Below, one piece after another: positions 1 to 8,161 of a stretch of 64,000 nt of DNA. The stretch comes from Terrabacter sp. 28 (GTDB lineage: Bacteria > Actinomycetota > Actinomycetes > Actinomycetales > Dermatophilaceae), in contig JYOE01000007.1 of assembly GCA_000955875.1 (NCBI GenBank), forward strand, positions 62,001 through 126,000. The letters run 5' to 3'. Both the position numbers and the translations under genes were made by a program. The stretch's first letter is position 1. Every line of letters starts with the position of its first letter. The notes under the pieces are model-generated. The model worked only from the letters and a program-made list of their open reading frames with translations, was not told the DNA's origin and ran no database searches.

Positions 1-2
1 AT

Positions 3-14
3 CCGTCCGGACGG
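3..14. other. 12-base perfect palindrome, possible terminator stem
   Basis: CCGTCCGGACGG is a perfect palindrome followed by a T-rich ATTGCTTTCT. It could be the hairpin end of a plus-strand gene lying left of the window, or a site downstream of the minus-strand transglycosylase. The left context is missing, so the role is open. Confidence 0.3.
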
Positions 15-56
15 ATTGCTTTCTCGATGAGAGTGGGGTGGGGGAAGGGGGTGCTC

Positions 57-1097
57 TCAGGGGCCGGCGAGCGCCCCGGAGGTCACGGCGCGGACGATGC
101 CGACCACGGTCGAGAGATAGCGCTGCGAGTGGTTGTAGGACAGCACGGCCGCCCGCAGGTCGGCGGCCCGCGACAGGTCGCGCCCGCCCGCGCAGAGGTA
201 GCCGGCTGCCGCGAGCGCCGCGTCCTCGATGTTCTGCGGGTCGCGTATGCCGTCGCCGTTGCCGTCCGCACCCCAGATCCACCAGGTGGCCGGGATGAAC
301 TGCATGGGACCCACGGCCCGGTCCCAGACGGGGTCGCCGTCGAAGCGTCCGCCGTCGCTGTCGCGGATGGCGGCGTAGTTGCCGCCGGTGAGGGCCGGCC
401 CCCGGACGGGAGGCACCGCGTCGTGCGACGCGTCGAGCCGGCGGCCGCGGAGCGAGGACGACTCGACCTCGCCGATGGCGGCGAGCAGCATGACCGGGAT
501 GCGGCACGAGCTCTTCTTCGCCGCGGCGGCCGTGTAGGCCGACCAGATGATCTGCTCCTTGCTCAGGGGTCCGTTGGCGGAACCCTTCGGCGGGACCGCC
601 ACGGCCGTCGGTACCCGGATGTCGGCTCTCGGCTGCCAGGTCGAGGCCGTGGCGCTGGTGCCGCCGCCGGGCTGGAGCGTCGCCGGGTCAGGTGCCGCGC
701 CGACGTCCGCCTGGGGGTCGCCCGGGCCGGCCGGCTTGGCCTGCTGGGCGGTCACGACCGAGCCGGCAGCGAGCAGGAGGCGCTCGAACAGCGGCGTGAC
801 GAGCACCCCGCCGAGTCCGCCGAGGGTGGGCAGGGGGTCGGCAGTGCGCGCCGGGGTGCCGTCCGTACCACCAGCACCGCCCGCACCGCCGGGCGAGCCG
901 GATGGTGCCGACGGGCCCGAGGTGGGGGTGGTGGACGCGAGCGGCGGCCCGAAGCCGAGGCTCGGCTGCACGGTCGGGGAGGGCGTGGCACCGGTCGAAC
1001 CGTCGTCGGCGGCACGAGCCGGGGTGGCGGTGAGCACGGCGCAACCCAGGGTCGCGGCCACCCCCGCCGCGAGCAGGCGCTCCATCCGCTGACGCAT
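57..1097 (-). CDS. Secreted lytic transglycosylase-like protein (MltB/SLT type)
   Basis: A 346-residue exported peptidoglycan-cleaving enzyme is predicted. Residues 1-29 form a signal peptide ending TPARA. About 145 residues of Ala/Gly/Pro/Ser-rich linker follow, and the catalytic lysozyme-like domain occupies roughly 178-346. The likely catalytic glutamate is E212 in GEVESS; the VGPMQFIPATW block and the LSYNHSQRYL block are typical of soluble transglycosylases. The repeat-like linker suggests the domain is held at a distance in the cell wall. The start is the ATG preceded by AGGGAG; an open frame continues upstream but without signal-peptide logic. It is the last gene of the leftward copper/oxidase cluster, 56 bases after the CopC-CopD gene, so it may be a bystander or may help wall passage of the large secreted proteins. 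Family is confident; substrate detail is not. Confidence 0.85.
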   Translation of the reverse strand: MRQRMERLLAAGVAATLGCAVLTATPARAADDGSTGATPSPTVQPSLGFGPPLASTTPTSGPSAPSGSPGGAGGAGGTDGTPARTADPLPTLGGLGGVLVTPLFERLLLAAGSVVTAQQAKPAGPGDPQADVGAAPDPATLQPGGGTSATASTWQPRADIRVPTAVAVPPKGSANGPLSKEQIIWSAYTAAAAKKSSCRIPVMLLAAIGEVESSSLRGRRLDASHDAVPPVRGPALTGGNYAAIRDSDGGRFDGDPVWDRAVGPMQFIPATWWIWGADGNGDGIRDPQNIEDAALAAAGYLCAGGRDLSRAADLRAAVLSYNHSQRYLSTVVGIVRAVTSGALAGP

Positions 1098-1153
1098 CCC
1101 CACTGCTCCCTGCTGCTGCGGGCCCGACCCCCTCGGACCCGCGTCGACTCTTC

Positions 1154-3043
1154 TCAAGTAGAACGCGAAAGACGCTCGGGCGCCTGCGTATCCGATTTGT
1201 CTGCGGCCGCAGCGACCACCCCACCAGCCGCCCGCGCGCGGCGCGACGATAGCCGCGACCGGAGCAGGGCCGCGGCGGCCAGTCCGCCGAGGACGGCGAG
1301 AACGGCGAGCACAAGCGCGGTCCACGCGAGCGGGCCCGCGATGGGGGCTCGCGACACGACGGTCTCGACCGGCGTGCTGGGCGCGACGACCCACCGGATC
1401 GTGCTGCGCACGTCGTCCAGACCGCGCCGGTGCACCGCCACGTCGAGGTCGACGGCTCCGTCGGCGGGGAGCTCGATGCCCGCCGCCCACCGCGACCCGG
1501 TGACCTGCTGCGCCGCCACCGGGTCGGGGGCGGGCCGTGCAACCTCGGCGTCGGCGTCGGCGGCCGCGGCATACCGGAGAGAGACCGTCACCCCGGTGAC
1601 AGGTCCGGGCGAGGGCCGTCGGGTGTCGAAGACGTCGACCATGGCGACGCTGGCTCCGGGACGGTTGGGGCGCAACGCGACCGTCTGCTGCAGGTCGGCC
1701 ACCGCACGGCTGTCGACGACGCTCGGCTCGTCGCGCGTCACCAGCTGTGGCGCGGTCGCGGGCTGCCCCGTGGCCAGCAGGCCGCCGAGGGCCACGACGA
1801 CGGTGAGGCCCACCGCCTCACGCCGCAGCCGAGGTACGCGTGCGGCCGAGCCCGCTCGGACCGCTCGCGCCGTGCCCAGCGCGATGAGCCCGACGACGGC
1901 GGCTGCGACGAGCTTGGCGACGAAGATGCGGCCGTACTTCGTCACGAGGCCGGCGTCGACGGACACGATGACGTCGCTCGCGAGGTAGACGCCCGACACC
2001 ACGACGACCACGACGGCACTCGTGGCCGGCACGGCGAAGCGGCGTAGAAGTGACGCGACCTCCCCGCGCGAGAGACCGAGGCCGCGGGCCCGCACCGCCA
2101 CGAGCGTGAGGGCGCCCACCGCGCCGAGCCACGCCAGGGAGGCCAGCAGGTGGGCCGTCGAGGCCAGCACCCAGGTGGTCCCACCCCGCAGCCCGGTGTG
2201 GCCGACGAGCACCGTGGCAAGCCCGGCGGCCGCCAGGGCTGAGACGGCGGCGGCGTCTCTGCGCCCGGACGCCGGGCGCGCCGATGAGCGCGAGGGCACG
2301 AGGGCCAGCGCAGCGACCACGAGGGCCAGCTCGCGGGCTCCCCACCGCACGGCATACGTGCTCGTGACGGCTTGGCCGCCGAACCGCACGACGTCCGCCA
2401 CGAGCAGGAGCAGGGCGGCCGCAGCGCCCACCCAGAGCGCTCGACGGGCCAGCCGCCGCAGCCGCAGGACCGCGGGCAGGCCGGGAGCGGGGGCTCCGGG
2501 CTGCCCGCCCCGCAGCAGGAGCCGGCCGACGACCACCGCACCGAGCCCGGCGGCGAGCGCCGCGAGGACGGCCCACCGGCCGGCCAGCTCGAGCAGGTCG
2601 GGACTGGCCTCGCTCGGACCGGCTGCCCGGACGGCGCTCTGGACACCGAAGGCGAGGACGCCGCCGGACTCGTGGAGGTCGTCGGCCGAGAGCGTGCGCC
2701 ACGTGACGTGGTAGGCGCCGATGCCGAGCGGCGGCAGCGCTGCCACCACCGTGGACGGCGACTCCCGGTCCTCGTCCTCGCCGACGAGCGTCAGCGTGGT
2801 GGCCTGGAGCCGGCGCCCCTGGGTGTCGGTGACGACGACCTCGGTCGACTCGAGCACGACGTGCTCGGTGAAGTGCAGCTCGACCGAGCGCGGCGCCTGC
2901 CCGAGGCTGGAGCCGTCGGACGGCGTGCTCGACGAGAGGTACGCGTGCGCCGACGCCGGCGGGGCGGCGCCGCCGACGACGAGCGCGAAGGCGGCGGCCA
3001 GGGCGAGAGCGAGCCCCACGGCATACCGGAGCGGGGGGCGCAT
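1154..3043 (-). CDS. CopC-CopD fusion, copper-binding and membrane protein
   Basis: A 629-residue protein with a signal peptide, an exported CopC-type copper-binding domain (about residues 30-135) and a CopD multi-pass membrane part. The mature N-terminus begins HAYLSSSTPSDG, giving the amino-terminal His used for Cu(II) binding in the family, and SADDLHESG supplies the second His. About eight hydrophobic segments follow, then an extracytoplasmic C-terminal region of roughly 150 residues and a last transmembrane helix. It probably moves or buffers copper at the membrane. The start ATG shares one base with the stop of the preceding gene (TGATG); a GTG one codon earlier is the alternative. Its place immediately downstream of three multicopper-oxidase-fold genes suggests a role in loading copper for them (inference). 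Confidence 0.9.
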   Translation of the reverse strand: MRPPLRYAVGLALALAAAFALVVGGAAPPASAHAYLSSSTPSDGSSLGQAPRSVELHFTEHVVLESTEVVVTDTQGRRLQATTLTLVGEDEDRESPSTVVAALPPLGIGAYHVTWRTLSADDLHESGGVLAFGVQSAVRAAGPSEASPDLLELAGRWAVLAALAAGLGAVVVGRLLLRGGQPGAPAPGLPAVLRLRRLARRALWVGAAAALLLLVADVVRFGGQAVTSTYAVRWGARELALVVAALALVPSRSSARPASGRRDAAAVSALAAAGLATVLVGHTGLRGGTTWVLASTAHLLASLAWLGAVGALTLVAVRARGLGLSRGEVASLLRRFAVPATSAVVVVVVSGVYLASDVIVSVDAGLVTKYGRIFVAKLVAAAVVGLIALGTARAVRAGSAARVPRLRREAVGLTVVVALGGLLATGQPATAPQLVTRDEPSVVDSRAVADLQQTVALRPNRPGASVAMVDVFDTRRPSPGPVTGVTVSLRYAAAADADAEVARPAPDPVAAQQVTGSRWAAGIELPADGAVDLDVAVHRRGLDDVRSTIRWVVAPSTPVETVVSRAPIAGPLAWTALVLAVLAVLGGLAAAALLRSRLSSRRARAAGGVVAAAADKSDTQAPERLSRST

Positions 3044-3543
3044 CACAGCACCGGGACGTGCTCGAGACGGAGGCCGGAGGACTCGATCGTCATCTCCTCG
3101 CCGCTGCGCAGCGCGCCCCCCGTGTTCTGGTAGACGAAGTAGTAGGTGGCGCCGGCCCGGTTGATGTGGCCCTGCCGCATCATCGAGACCCGCGTCGTGG
3201 AGGCCGACCGCGCCTCGCTGCGCAGCGTCGGCGGGTGCGTGGTGTCACCGAGGAACCGGGTGGCCTTGTCGACGTCGAGCACGACGTAGCTGACGGTGAC
3301 GAGGCCACCGTCGCCGACGACGGCCACTCGCGAGAACCGCACGCCGAGCGCGGTCTCCATCTGTGTGGATTGCGGGAACGGTCGCGCCCGCGGGTCGTCG
3401 CCGCGGACCAGCCGGCCGGCGACGACGCCCAGGACGGCGACGAGGAGCACGGCTGCGACCGCGATGGCGACGCGCAGCCAGGGTGGGCGAGGCTCCTTCG
3501 CCGGAGCCTCGTCGGGTGTCGGGACGTAGGTGGTGGTGTTCAT
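3043..3543 (-). CDS. Membrane-anchored extracytoplasmic protein, unknown function
   Basis: A 166-residue protein I do not recognise. Residues 1-22 are a Pro-rich cytoplasmic tail, about 23-46 form one transmembrane helix (VAIAVAAVLLVAVLGVVAG), and the rest should face outwards. There are no cysteines. The outer domain contains several beta-like stretches, such as LVTVSYVVLDVD and ATYYFVYQN, and a Met-Met pair plus one His. It overlaps the CopC-CopD gene by one base and sits 67 bases after the third oxidase-fold gene, so co-expression is likely. A copper-handling or oxidase-assembly role is guessed from position only. Start ATG at 3543. Confidence 0.75.
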   Translation of the reverse strand: MNTTTYVPTPDEAPAKEPRPPWLRVAIAVAAVLLVAVLGVVAGRLVRGDDPRARPFPQSTQMETALGVRFSRVAVVGDGGLVTVSYVVLDVDKATRFLGDTTHPPTLRSEARSASTTRVSMMRQGHINRAGATYYFVYQNTGGALRSGEEMTIESSGLRLEHVPVL

Positions 3544-3560
3544 TCGGACTGCCCTCCGAG

Positions 3561-3596
3561 GTGCCGGCCGGGGCCACGGGCAGGTGGCCCCGGCAC
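3561..3596 (-). terminator. Hairpin between the third oxidase-fold gene and the anchored protein
   Basis: GGGGCCAC and GTGGCCCC pair across a 6-base loop, and GTGCCGG/CCGGCAC extends the stem with a small bulge. It lies about 15 bases downstream of the stop of the oxidase-fold gene. No U-run follows, as is common in actinobacteria, so it may terminate partially or stabilise the upstream message. Confidence 0.45.
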
Positions 3597-3610
3597 GAGG
3601 TGGGACCGGG

Positions 3611-6600
3611 TCAGGGGATGCTGACCCGGGTCGAGACGAACGAGTCGAACCAGGCCGTGCCCGCCATGGTCGACGCGGTGGTGGTGCCGGCGGTGATGCC
3701 GAGGCGGGCCGACTGGACCTGCATCGCGGTGCCGGTGTTGTTGCCCGAGAGCGTGTAGCGCACGGAGCTGTCGACGACGAAGCGCAGCGACCCTCCGGTG
3801 CCCTGGGCCCAGTCGACGCGCACCGTGTGCGCGCCGGCCGCGACGGCGTACGACGCGCCCGTCGTGTTGCCGAGCAGGTTGCGGTTCATGACGACCCGCA
3901 GCAGTCGTGACCCGTTGGTGCCGTTGCGCTGGAACTGCACGGCGAACGCCTGCCCCGTGGCCGTGCGCCCCTCGAACACCGTCACCCAGGCCGTGCCGGT
4001 CAGCAGGGTGTTCGGGTTGAAGGAGAACTGCGCGTGGTAGGTCGTCTCGTCGACCGGGCTGTTGTCGGTGACGTACGCCGGCGCGTTGGACCCGCCACCC
4101 GGCAGCGTGACCGCGAGGCCATAGCTGCCGGCGGGGTTGCCGGCAGCGAGGCTGGCCACGGCCCGAGCGGCGTTGGTGACGCTCGTCCAGGCCGACAGGT
4201 TGCCGCTGTCGAACGTGTCGCTGAAGATCGCGTTCGCGCGGGTCACCTGGACGACGGTCGAGGTCACGTTGCTCCAGCTTCCGGCGGCGTCCTGCACGCG
4301 CAGGTTGAACTGCACGGCGCCGGGCAGCATGCCGGCGATCGGGATGTCTGCCGACACGATGCCGTTGGCGTCGGTCAGCTGCACCCGGGTGCCCTTGCCG
4401 GCGCCGGGGTCGGTCGTGCCCGTCCAGTACTCGGCCGCCTGGAAGCGCGGACCGACGTAGGAGCCGGGCGGGACCTCGGTGGCGGTCGCCGACAGGATGA
4501 GCGTCGCTGCCCCCGCGGTCGGGTTGGGCGTGCCGGTCAGCGTGCCGAGGACCGGCGCCGTCTTGTCGACGAGCAGGCGCACGAGGGCGTTGTTCGCCGT
4601 GAGGCTGCCCCAGTTGCCGGCCGCGTCCTTGCCGCGCACGTAGACGCGGTGCTCACCTGCGGCCATGGCCCGCACCTGGGTGAGCGGGATGAGCCTGTAG
4701 ACCTGCTCGGTCGGCGAGTCGAGCTTGCCGTCGACCGCGATGAGCGTGAGGCCCGTGCCACCCGTCGGTGTCGTCGTCGCCGGGTCGATGAAGGCCTCGG
4801 CCGCCACGACGTTGCTCTGCAGCCCGTTGCCGGCGTCGCGGTCCTCCAAGTCGGCGGAGATGACGAGGTAGCCGGGGTAGGACTTCGAGCCGACGATGCC
4901 GTTCGTCGGGTTGGGCCCGACGGTCGAGGCGTTGACGCCCGGTGCGGTCAGGTCGACGACGAGGTCGACGGGCACGGCCGGTCCCCAGATGTTCTGGGAG
5001 TTGCGGCTGTGCACCCACACCTGCGTCGTGCCCTCACCGAGGCCACGGACCGTCGCGGCCGGGATGGTGCCGGTCTCGGCGACCTTCGTGGCCGACCTGT
5101 TGAGCGACATCGCCGTGCCGGAGCCGTTGGCCCCGACGGCGCCGATGAAGAACTCGGCCCCGGTGATGGTGCCGCCGGCGGCGGTGTCGTCACCGGTCGC
5201 GCTGACCGTGACGTTGCCTGCGCCGCTGGCCGGCTTCGGGCTGACCGTGGCGGCCACCGTCTGCGGACCCGCCTTGGCGAGGTTGAGGATGACCGACCCG
5301 ACGACGCCCCACTTGCCCTGGGCGTCGACGCCGCGCACGAAGATCGTGTGCTTGGCCGAGGTGAGACAGTGCAGGTCGACGGGAGGCGTCAGCGAGGCGC
5401 ACTGGGCCGCCGAGGCGACGGCCGGGATGGTGCCGGTCACCGTCGTCGTCGGCACGCCGAAGGTGCCGGTCATCGCGGTGCCGAACCCCACGCCGACGGA
5501 GGTCGCGTCGTCGACGACGAACTCGGCGCCGCTCACGGCGCTCCCGCCGGTCGTCGCGTCGCTCACCGTCGCGCTGACCGTGACGGCATTCGTGCCGTCG
5601 GACGGGTTCGGCGTGGCCGTGATGGTGGTCGACACGGGCCCCACCTCGTCGGTGCTCGGCGGCGGCGCATTGGTGTCGAGGAAGGTCATCATGCCGCCGA
5701 AGGCCACCTGCGGAGAGTCGGGGCCCGCAGTCTGGCCGGCGTTGTCGAGCCGCGCGGCGGACTCGAAGACCGCGACCTTCGACTCGGGGCCTGACGGCAC
5801 CGTCACGAGAGCGTCGACGGTGACGCCCGGGTCGACGGGCACCACGACGGACGGCTCGGGGAAGGTGAGGGCGTGGCCGTCGTGCGACAGCATGGTCTGG
5901 CCGGCGCCGAGGGTGCTCATGGAGTGCAGCTCGGAGCCCACGTTGACGTAGTGCAGCAGCACGGTGTGACCCTGGTCGGTCGGCACGGGGTCGCTCGACG
6001 GGAACGGCTTGCCGTTGATGAGCCGGTACGCCGGGTGGTACTCGCGCATGTCGAAGCCCGCAGGGTTCGCGTTGAGCGCGGGGTCGATCTCGCTGAGCAC
6101 GAGCACGGCCTCGTCGTCGTACGAGTGGCCGTAGGCCGTCCCGTCGCCGAGCACGACGAGGGCGCCGCTCAGGCCCATGGCCAGTTGGCGGGGGCCGCCG
6201 GCCGTGTGGCCGGCCTCGTAGAGGAACGTGCCGGCGCGAGAGGCGGTGAACGTGTAACGCGCCGTCTCACCGTTGATCACGCCGGGGTCCTCAGCGGACC
6301 CGGGCAGGCCCTCGGTGAAGTCCGCCGCGCGCTGACCGGGAAAGGCCAGCGACGTCAGCTGACCCAGGGCGTTGTGCAAGGTCACCTCGACGCGGTCACC
6401 CTGCCGGGCCACGATCACCGGCCCCGGTGCGGTCGCCGGCCCCGTCGCCGAAGTGGCGTAGCCCCAGATGGGGATCGGTTGTCCGAGAACCTGGTTCGTG
6501 CCGGCCTTGGCCCAGAGGTCGCAGCGGACGATCTCGGGATCGGGCGCGGCCGCCGGGGTGACGGTGCAGCCCGGTGTCGACGGCGTGAGCTTGCCCGCGG

Positions 6601-6778
6601 GGGCGGCGGCAGCGACCGACGGCGCCACGGCGACAGGTGCAGCGGCCGCACGGGCCGGCGTGACGGCATACGGAATCGGTTGGGCGAGAGCGGATCCCGC
6701 GAAGGGGACGGTCGCGAGCGCGGTCGCGGCCACCGCGACGCCGAGCCGGCGCCGCATGCTGACTGGTCGAGAGGTCAT
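3611..6778 (-). CDS. Secreted multicopper-oxidase-fold protein with Ig-like repeats and C-terminal beta-sandwich; ligands degenerate
   Basis: A 1055-residue secreted protein. Residues 1-32 are a signal peptide ending GSALAQ; about 80-395 form a two-cupredoxin oxidase fold; four Ig-like repeats (each opening with a PNP-like motif and ending in VRGxDxxGxWG) follow to about 830; a lectin/LamG-like sandwich ends the chain. The oxidase part keeps family landmarks (VILHNAL-like LHNALGQ, FPGQ, AFGGMMTF) but the usual copper motifs are gone: the HxH position reads SLAF near residue 143, and the HCH position reads YEAG near 187. It may therefore be a structural, non-catalytic subunit. The start follows GAGGA at good spacing, 11 bases after the stop of the paralogous gene upstream. 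A GTG/ATG at residue 8 is the alternative. Confidence 0.85.
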   Translation of the reverse strand: MTSRPVSMRRRLGVAVAATALATVPFAGSALAQPIPYAVTPARAAAAPVAVAPSVAAAAPAGKLTPSTPGCTVTPAAAPDPEIVRCDLWAKAGTNQVLGQPIPIWGYATSATGPATAPGPVIVARQGDRVEVTLHNALGQLTSLAFPGQRAADFTEGLPGSAEDPGVINGETARYTFTASRAGTFLYEAGHTAGGPRQLAMGLSGALVVLGDGTAYGHSYDDEAVLVLSEIDPALNANPAGFDMREYHPAYRLINGKPFPSSDPVPTDQGHTVLLHYVNVGSELHSMSTLGAGQTMLSHDGHALTFPEPSVVVPVDPGVTVDALVTVPSGPESKVAVFESAARLDNAGQTAGPDSPQVAFGGMMTFLDTNAPPPSTDEVGPVSTTITATPNPSDGTNAVTVSATVSDATTGGSAVSGAEFVVDDATSVGVGFGTAMTGTFGVPTTTVTGTIPAVASAAQCASLTPPVDLHCLTSAKHTIFVRGVDAQGKWGVVGSVILNLAKAGPQTVAATVSPKPASGAGNVTVSATGDDTAAGGTITGAEFFIGAVGANGSGTAMSLNRSATKVAETGTIPAATVRGLGEGTTQVWVHSRNSQNIWGPAVPVDLVVDLTAPGVNASTVGPNPTNGIVGSKSYPGYLVISADLEDRDAGNGLQSNVVAAEAFIDPATTTPTGGTGLTLIAVDGKLDSPTEQVYRLIPLTQVRAMAAGEHRVYVRGKDAAGNWGSLTANNALVRLLVDKTAPVLGTLTGTPNPTAGAATLILSATATEVPPGSYVGPRFQAAEYWTGTTDPGAGKGTRVQLTDANGIVSADIPIAGMLPGAVQFNLRVQDAAGSWSNVTSTVVQVTRANAIFSDTFDSGNLSAWTSVTNAARAVASLAAGNPAGSYGLAVTLPGGGSNAPAYVTDNSPVDETTYHAQFSFNPNTLLTGTAWVTVFEGRTATGQAFAVQFQRNGTNGSRLLRVVMNRNLLGNTTGASYAVAAGAHTVRVDWAQGTGGSLRFVVDSSVRYTLSGNNTGTAMQVQSARLGITAGTTTASTMAGTAWFDSFVSTRVSIP

Positions 6779-6789
6779 CGGAACCGTCC

Positions 6790-8142
6790 TCAGCTCGTCG
6801 GGCAGCCGGCGGGCGGGTCGATGCGGAAGACCGTCATCATGCCGCCGAAGGCTGCTCCGTAGTTGGTGGCCTGCTGGAGCGCGTGACTGTGGGCCACGTG
6901 GTAGTACTCGCCGCACTCGTTGTTGACCGTGATGTTCGACGGGAAGGTGCCCTTCTGGCCGAGGTAGGGGCTCTCGCTGAACCACGTGTCGGCCCCGACG
7001 AGGAGCTGGTCGGTGATGACCGGGATCTCGGTCGGGATCGGGTTCGTCGTGGGGTCCCAGTGCTCGACGTCGCGCCAGTCCATCAGCGCGTCGACGGTCT
7101 GGCCGGGCATGACGTCGATGTCGTACTTGAGGTACGAGAGGTCCTGCGGCGCAGTCGGATCCGTGCCCTGGAGCGCGCGGCCGTCCTTGTTGACGACCCG
7201 CTCGTCGCTGCCGTGCGGGTGGAACGGGTAGTTGACCCGGCCCGCGTTGACGTAGCGGATGACCGCGGGCAGCGGGTTCGTCGCCGCGTCGTACGGCTTG
7301 ATGTGCACGAGGGCGCCGTACGGCTGGCTCGGCAGCCACGAGGCGTTGTTGGGCGCCAGGGTGTCGGGCATGCTGCGGCCGTTGATGAGGTAGTAGCGCG
7401 CGTTGTACGCCGACCAGTCCACGGGCTGGTTGCGCTCGACGGCCAGGTGCACGTCCGGGTCGACCTCCGAGAGGAGGTAGACGTACTCGTGCTGCGGGCT
7501 GAACGCCGAGTCGGCCCGGTCGTTGACCTGAGCCGAGGCGGTCGCCGGTCGCACGACGAGCGTGCCGTAGAGACCCATCTGCTGCTGCTTGGTGACGTCG
7601 GTCCCGCTCGAGTAGAGGTAGGTCCCGGGCGATCCGGCCGTGAACGTGTAGGTCACGGATCCGCCTGCGGCAGAGGCTGGCTGGACCATGGAGGTCAGCG
7701 ACCCGCCCGAGTCGAACTGCGGCTGGGCGGGGTTGCCGTTCGCCTTGACCGCCGACTGCCCCGGGAAGAGCATCGAGGTCGCCTCGGGCAGGTCGTTGTG
7801 CAGGATGACGGTGACGGTGCGGCCGGACGTGACGCAGAGGACCGGGCCGGGCAGCTGGAAGTTGCCGGCGCTCATGCCGTAGCCCCACATGTAGATGGAG
7901 TTGCCGTCCGGCGTCGAGATGTAGCCGGAGCGGGCAGTGAGGGAGAAGGTCTGCTGGGCGTTCTGCTCGCACAGCAGCCCCTCCGACGTGGCGGCCTGGG
8001 CCCCCGCGTTGGAGCCGAAGGCCACCGCGGCGACGACGGCGAAGACGGCGCCGAGCACGGTGGTCCGCCGCCTGGCTCCGGTCGCTCGGCCGCGTCGTAG
8101 GGTGCCGACGATGTCGTGACGTCGTGGTCGGTTGAGTCGCAT
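6790..8142 (-). CDS. Secreted multicopper-oxidase-fold protein, copper motifs kept only in the second domain
   Basis: A 450-residue protein with a long Arg-rich N-region and a hydrophobic segment at about 28-50 as export signal. Two cupredoxin domains are visible. The first has lost the expected ligands: the HxH region reads ATSMLFPGQ (about 121-129) and the HCH region reads YLYSSGTDVT (about 175-184). The second keeps candidate ligands: FHPHG with H308 and H310, and YYHVAHSH with H415, H418 and H420, followed by AFGGMM. Strong GGAGGA ribosome site before the ATG. It sits between two paralogues, 19 bases after one and 11 before the other. Family membership is confident; whether it binds copper alone is doubtful. 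Confidence 0.88.
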   Translation of the reverse strand: MRLNRPRRHDIVGTLRRGRATGARRRTTVLGAVFAVVAAVAFGSNAGAQAATSEGLLCEQNAQQTFSLTARSGYISTPDGNSIYMWGYGMSAGNFQLPGPVLCVTSGRTVTVILHNDLPEATSMLFPGQSAVKANGNPAQPQFDSGGSLTSMVQPASAAGGSVTYTFTAGSPGTYLYSSGTDVTKQQQMGLYGTLVVRPATASAQVNDRADSAFSPQHEYVYLLSEVDPDVHLAVERNQPVDWSAYNARYYLINGRSMPDTLAPNNASWLPSQPYGALVHIKPYDAATNPLPAVIRYVNAGRVNYPFHPHGSDERVVNKDGRALQGTDPTAPQDLSYLKYDIDVMPGQTVDALMDWRDVEHWDPTTNPIPTEIPVITDQLLVGADTWFSESPYLGQKGTFPSNITVNNECGEYYHVAHSHALQQATNYGAAFGGMMTVFRIDPPAGCPTS

Positions 8143-8161
8143 GGTCGTCCTCCGTCGGCTC

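Noticed and set aside
27..1988. Plus-strand open frame opposite the transglycosylase and CopC-CopD genes
   Set aside because: Low-complexity Arg/Ala/Gly translation; the opposite strand carries recognisable families.
4034..5794. Plus-strand open frame opposite the Ig-like repeats of the third oxidase-fold protein
   Set aside because: Composition typical of antisense frames in high-GC DNA and no ribosome site.
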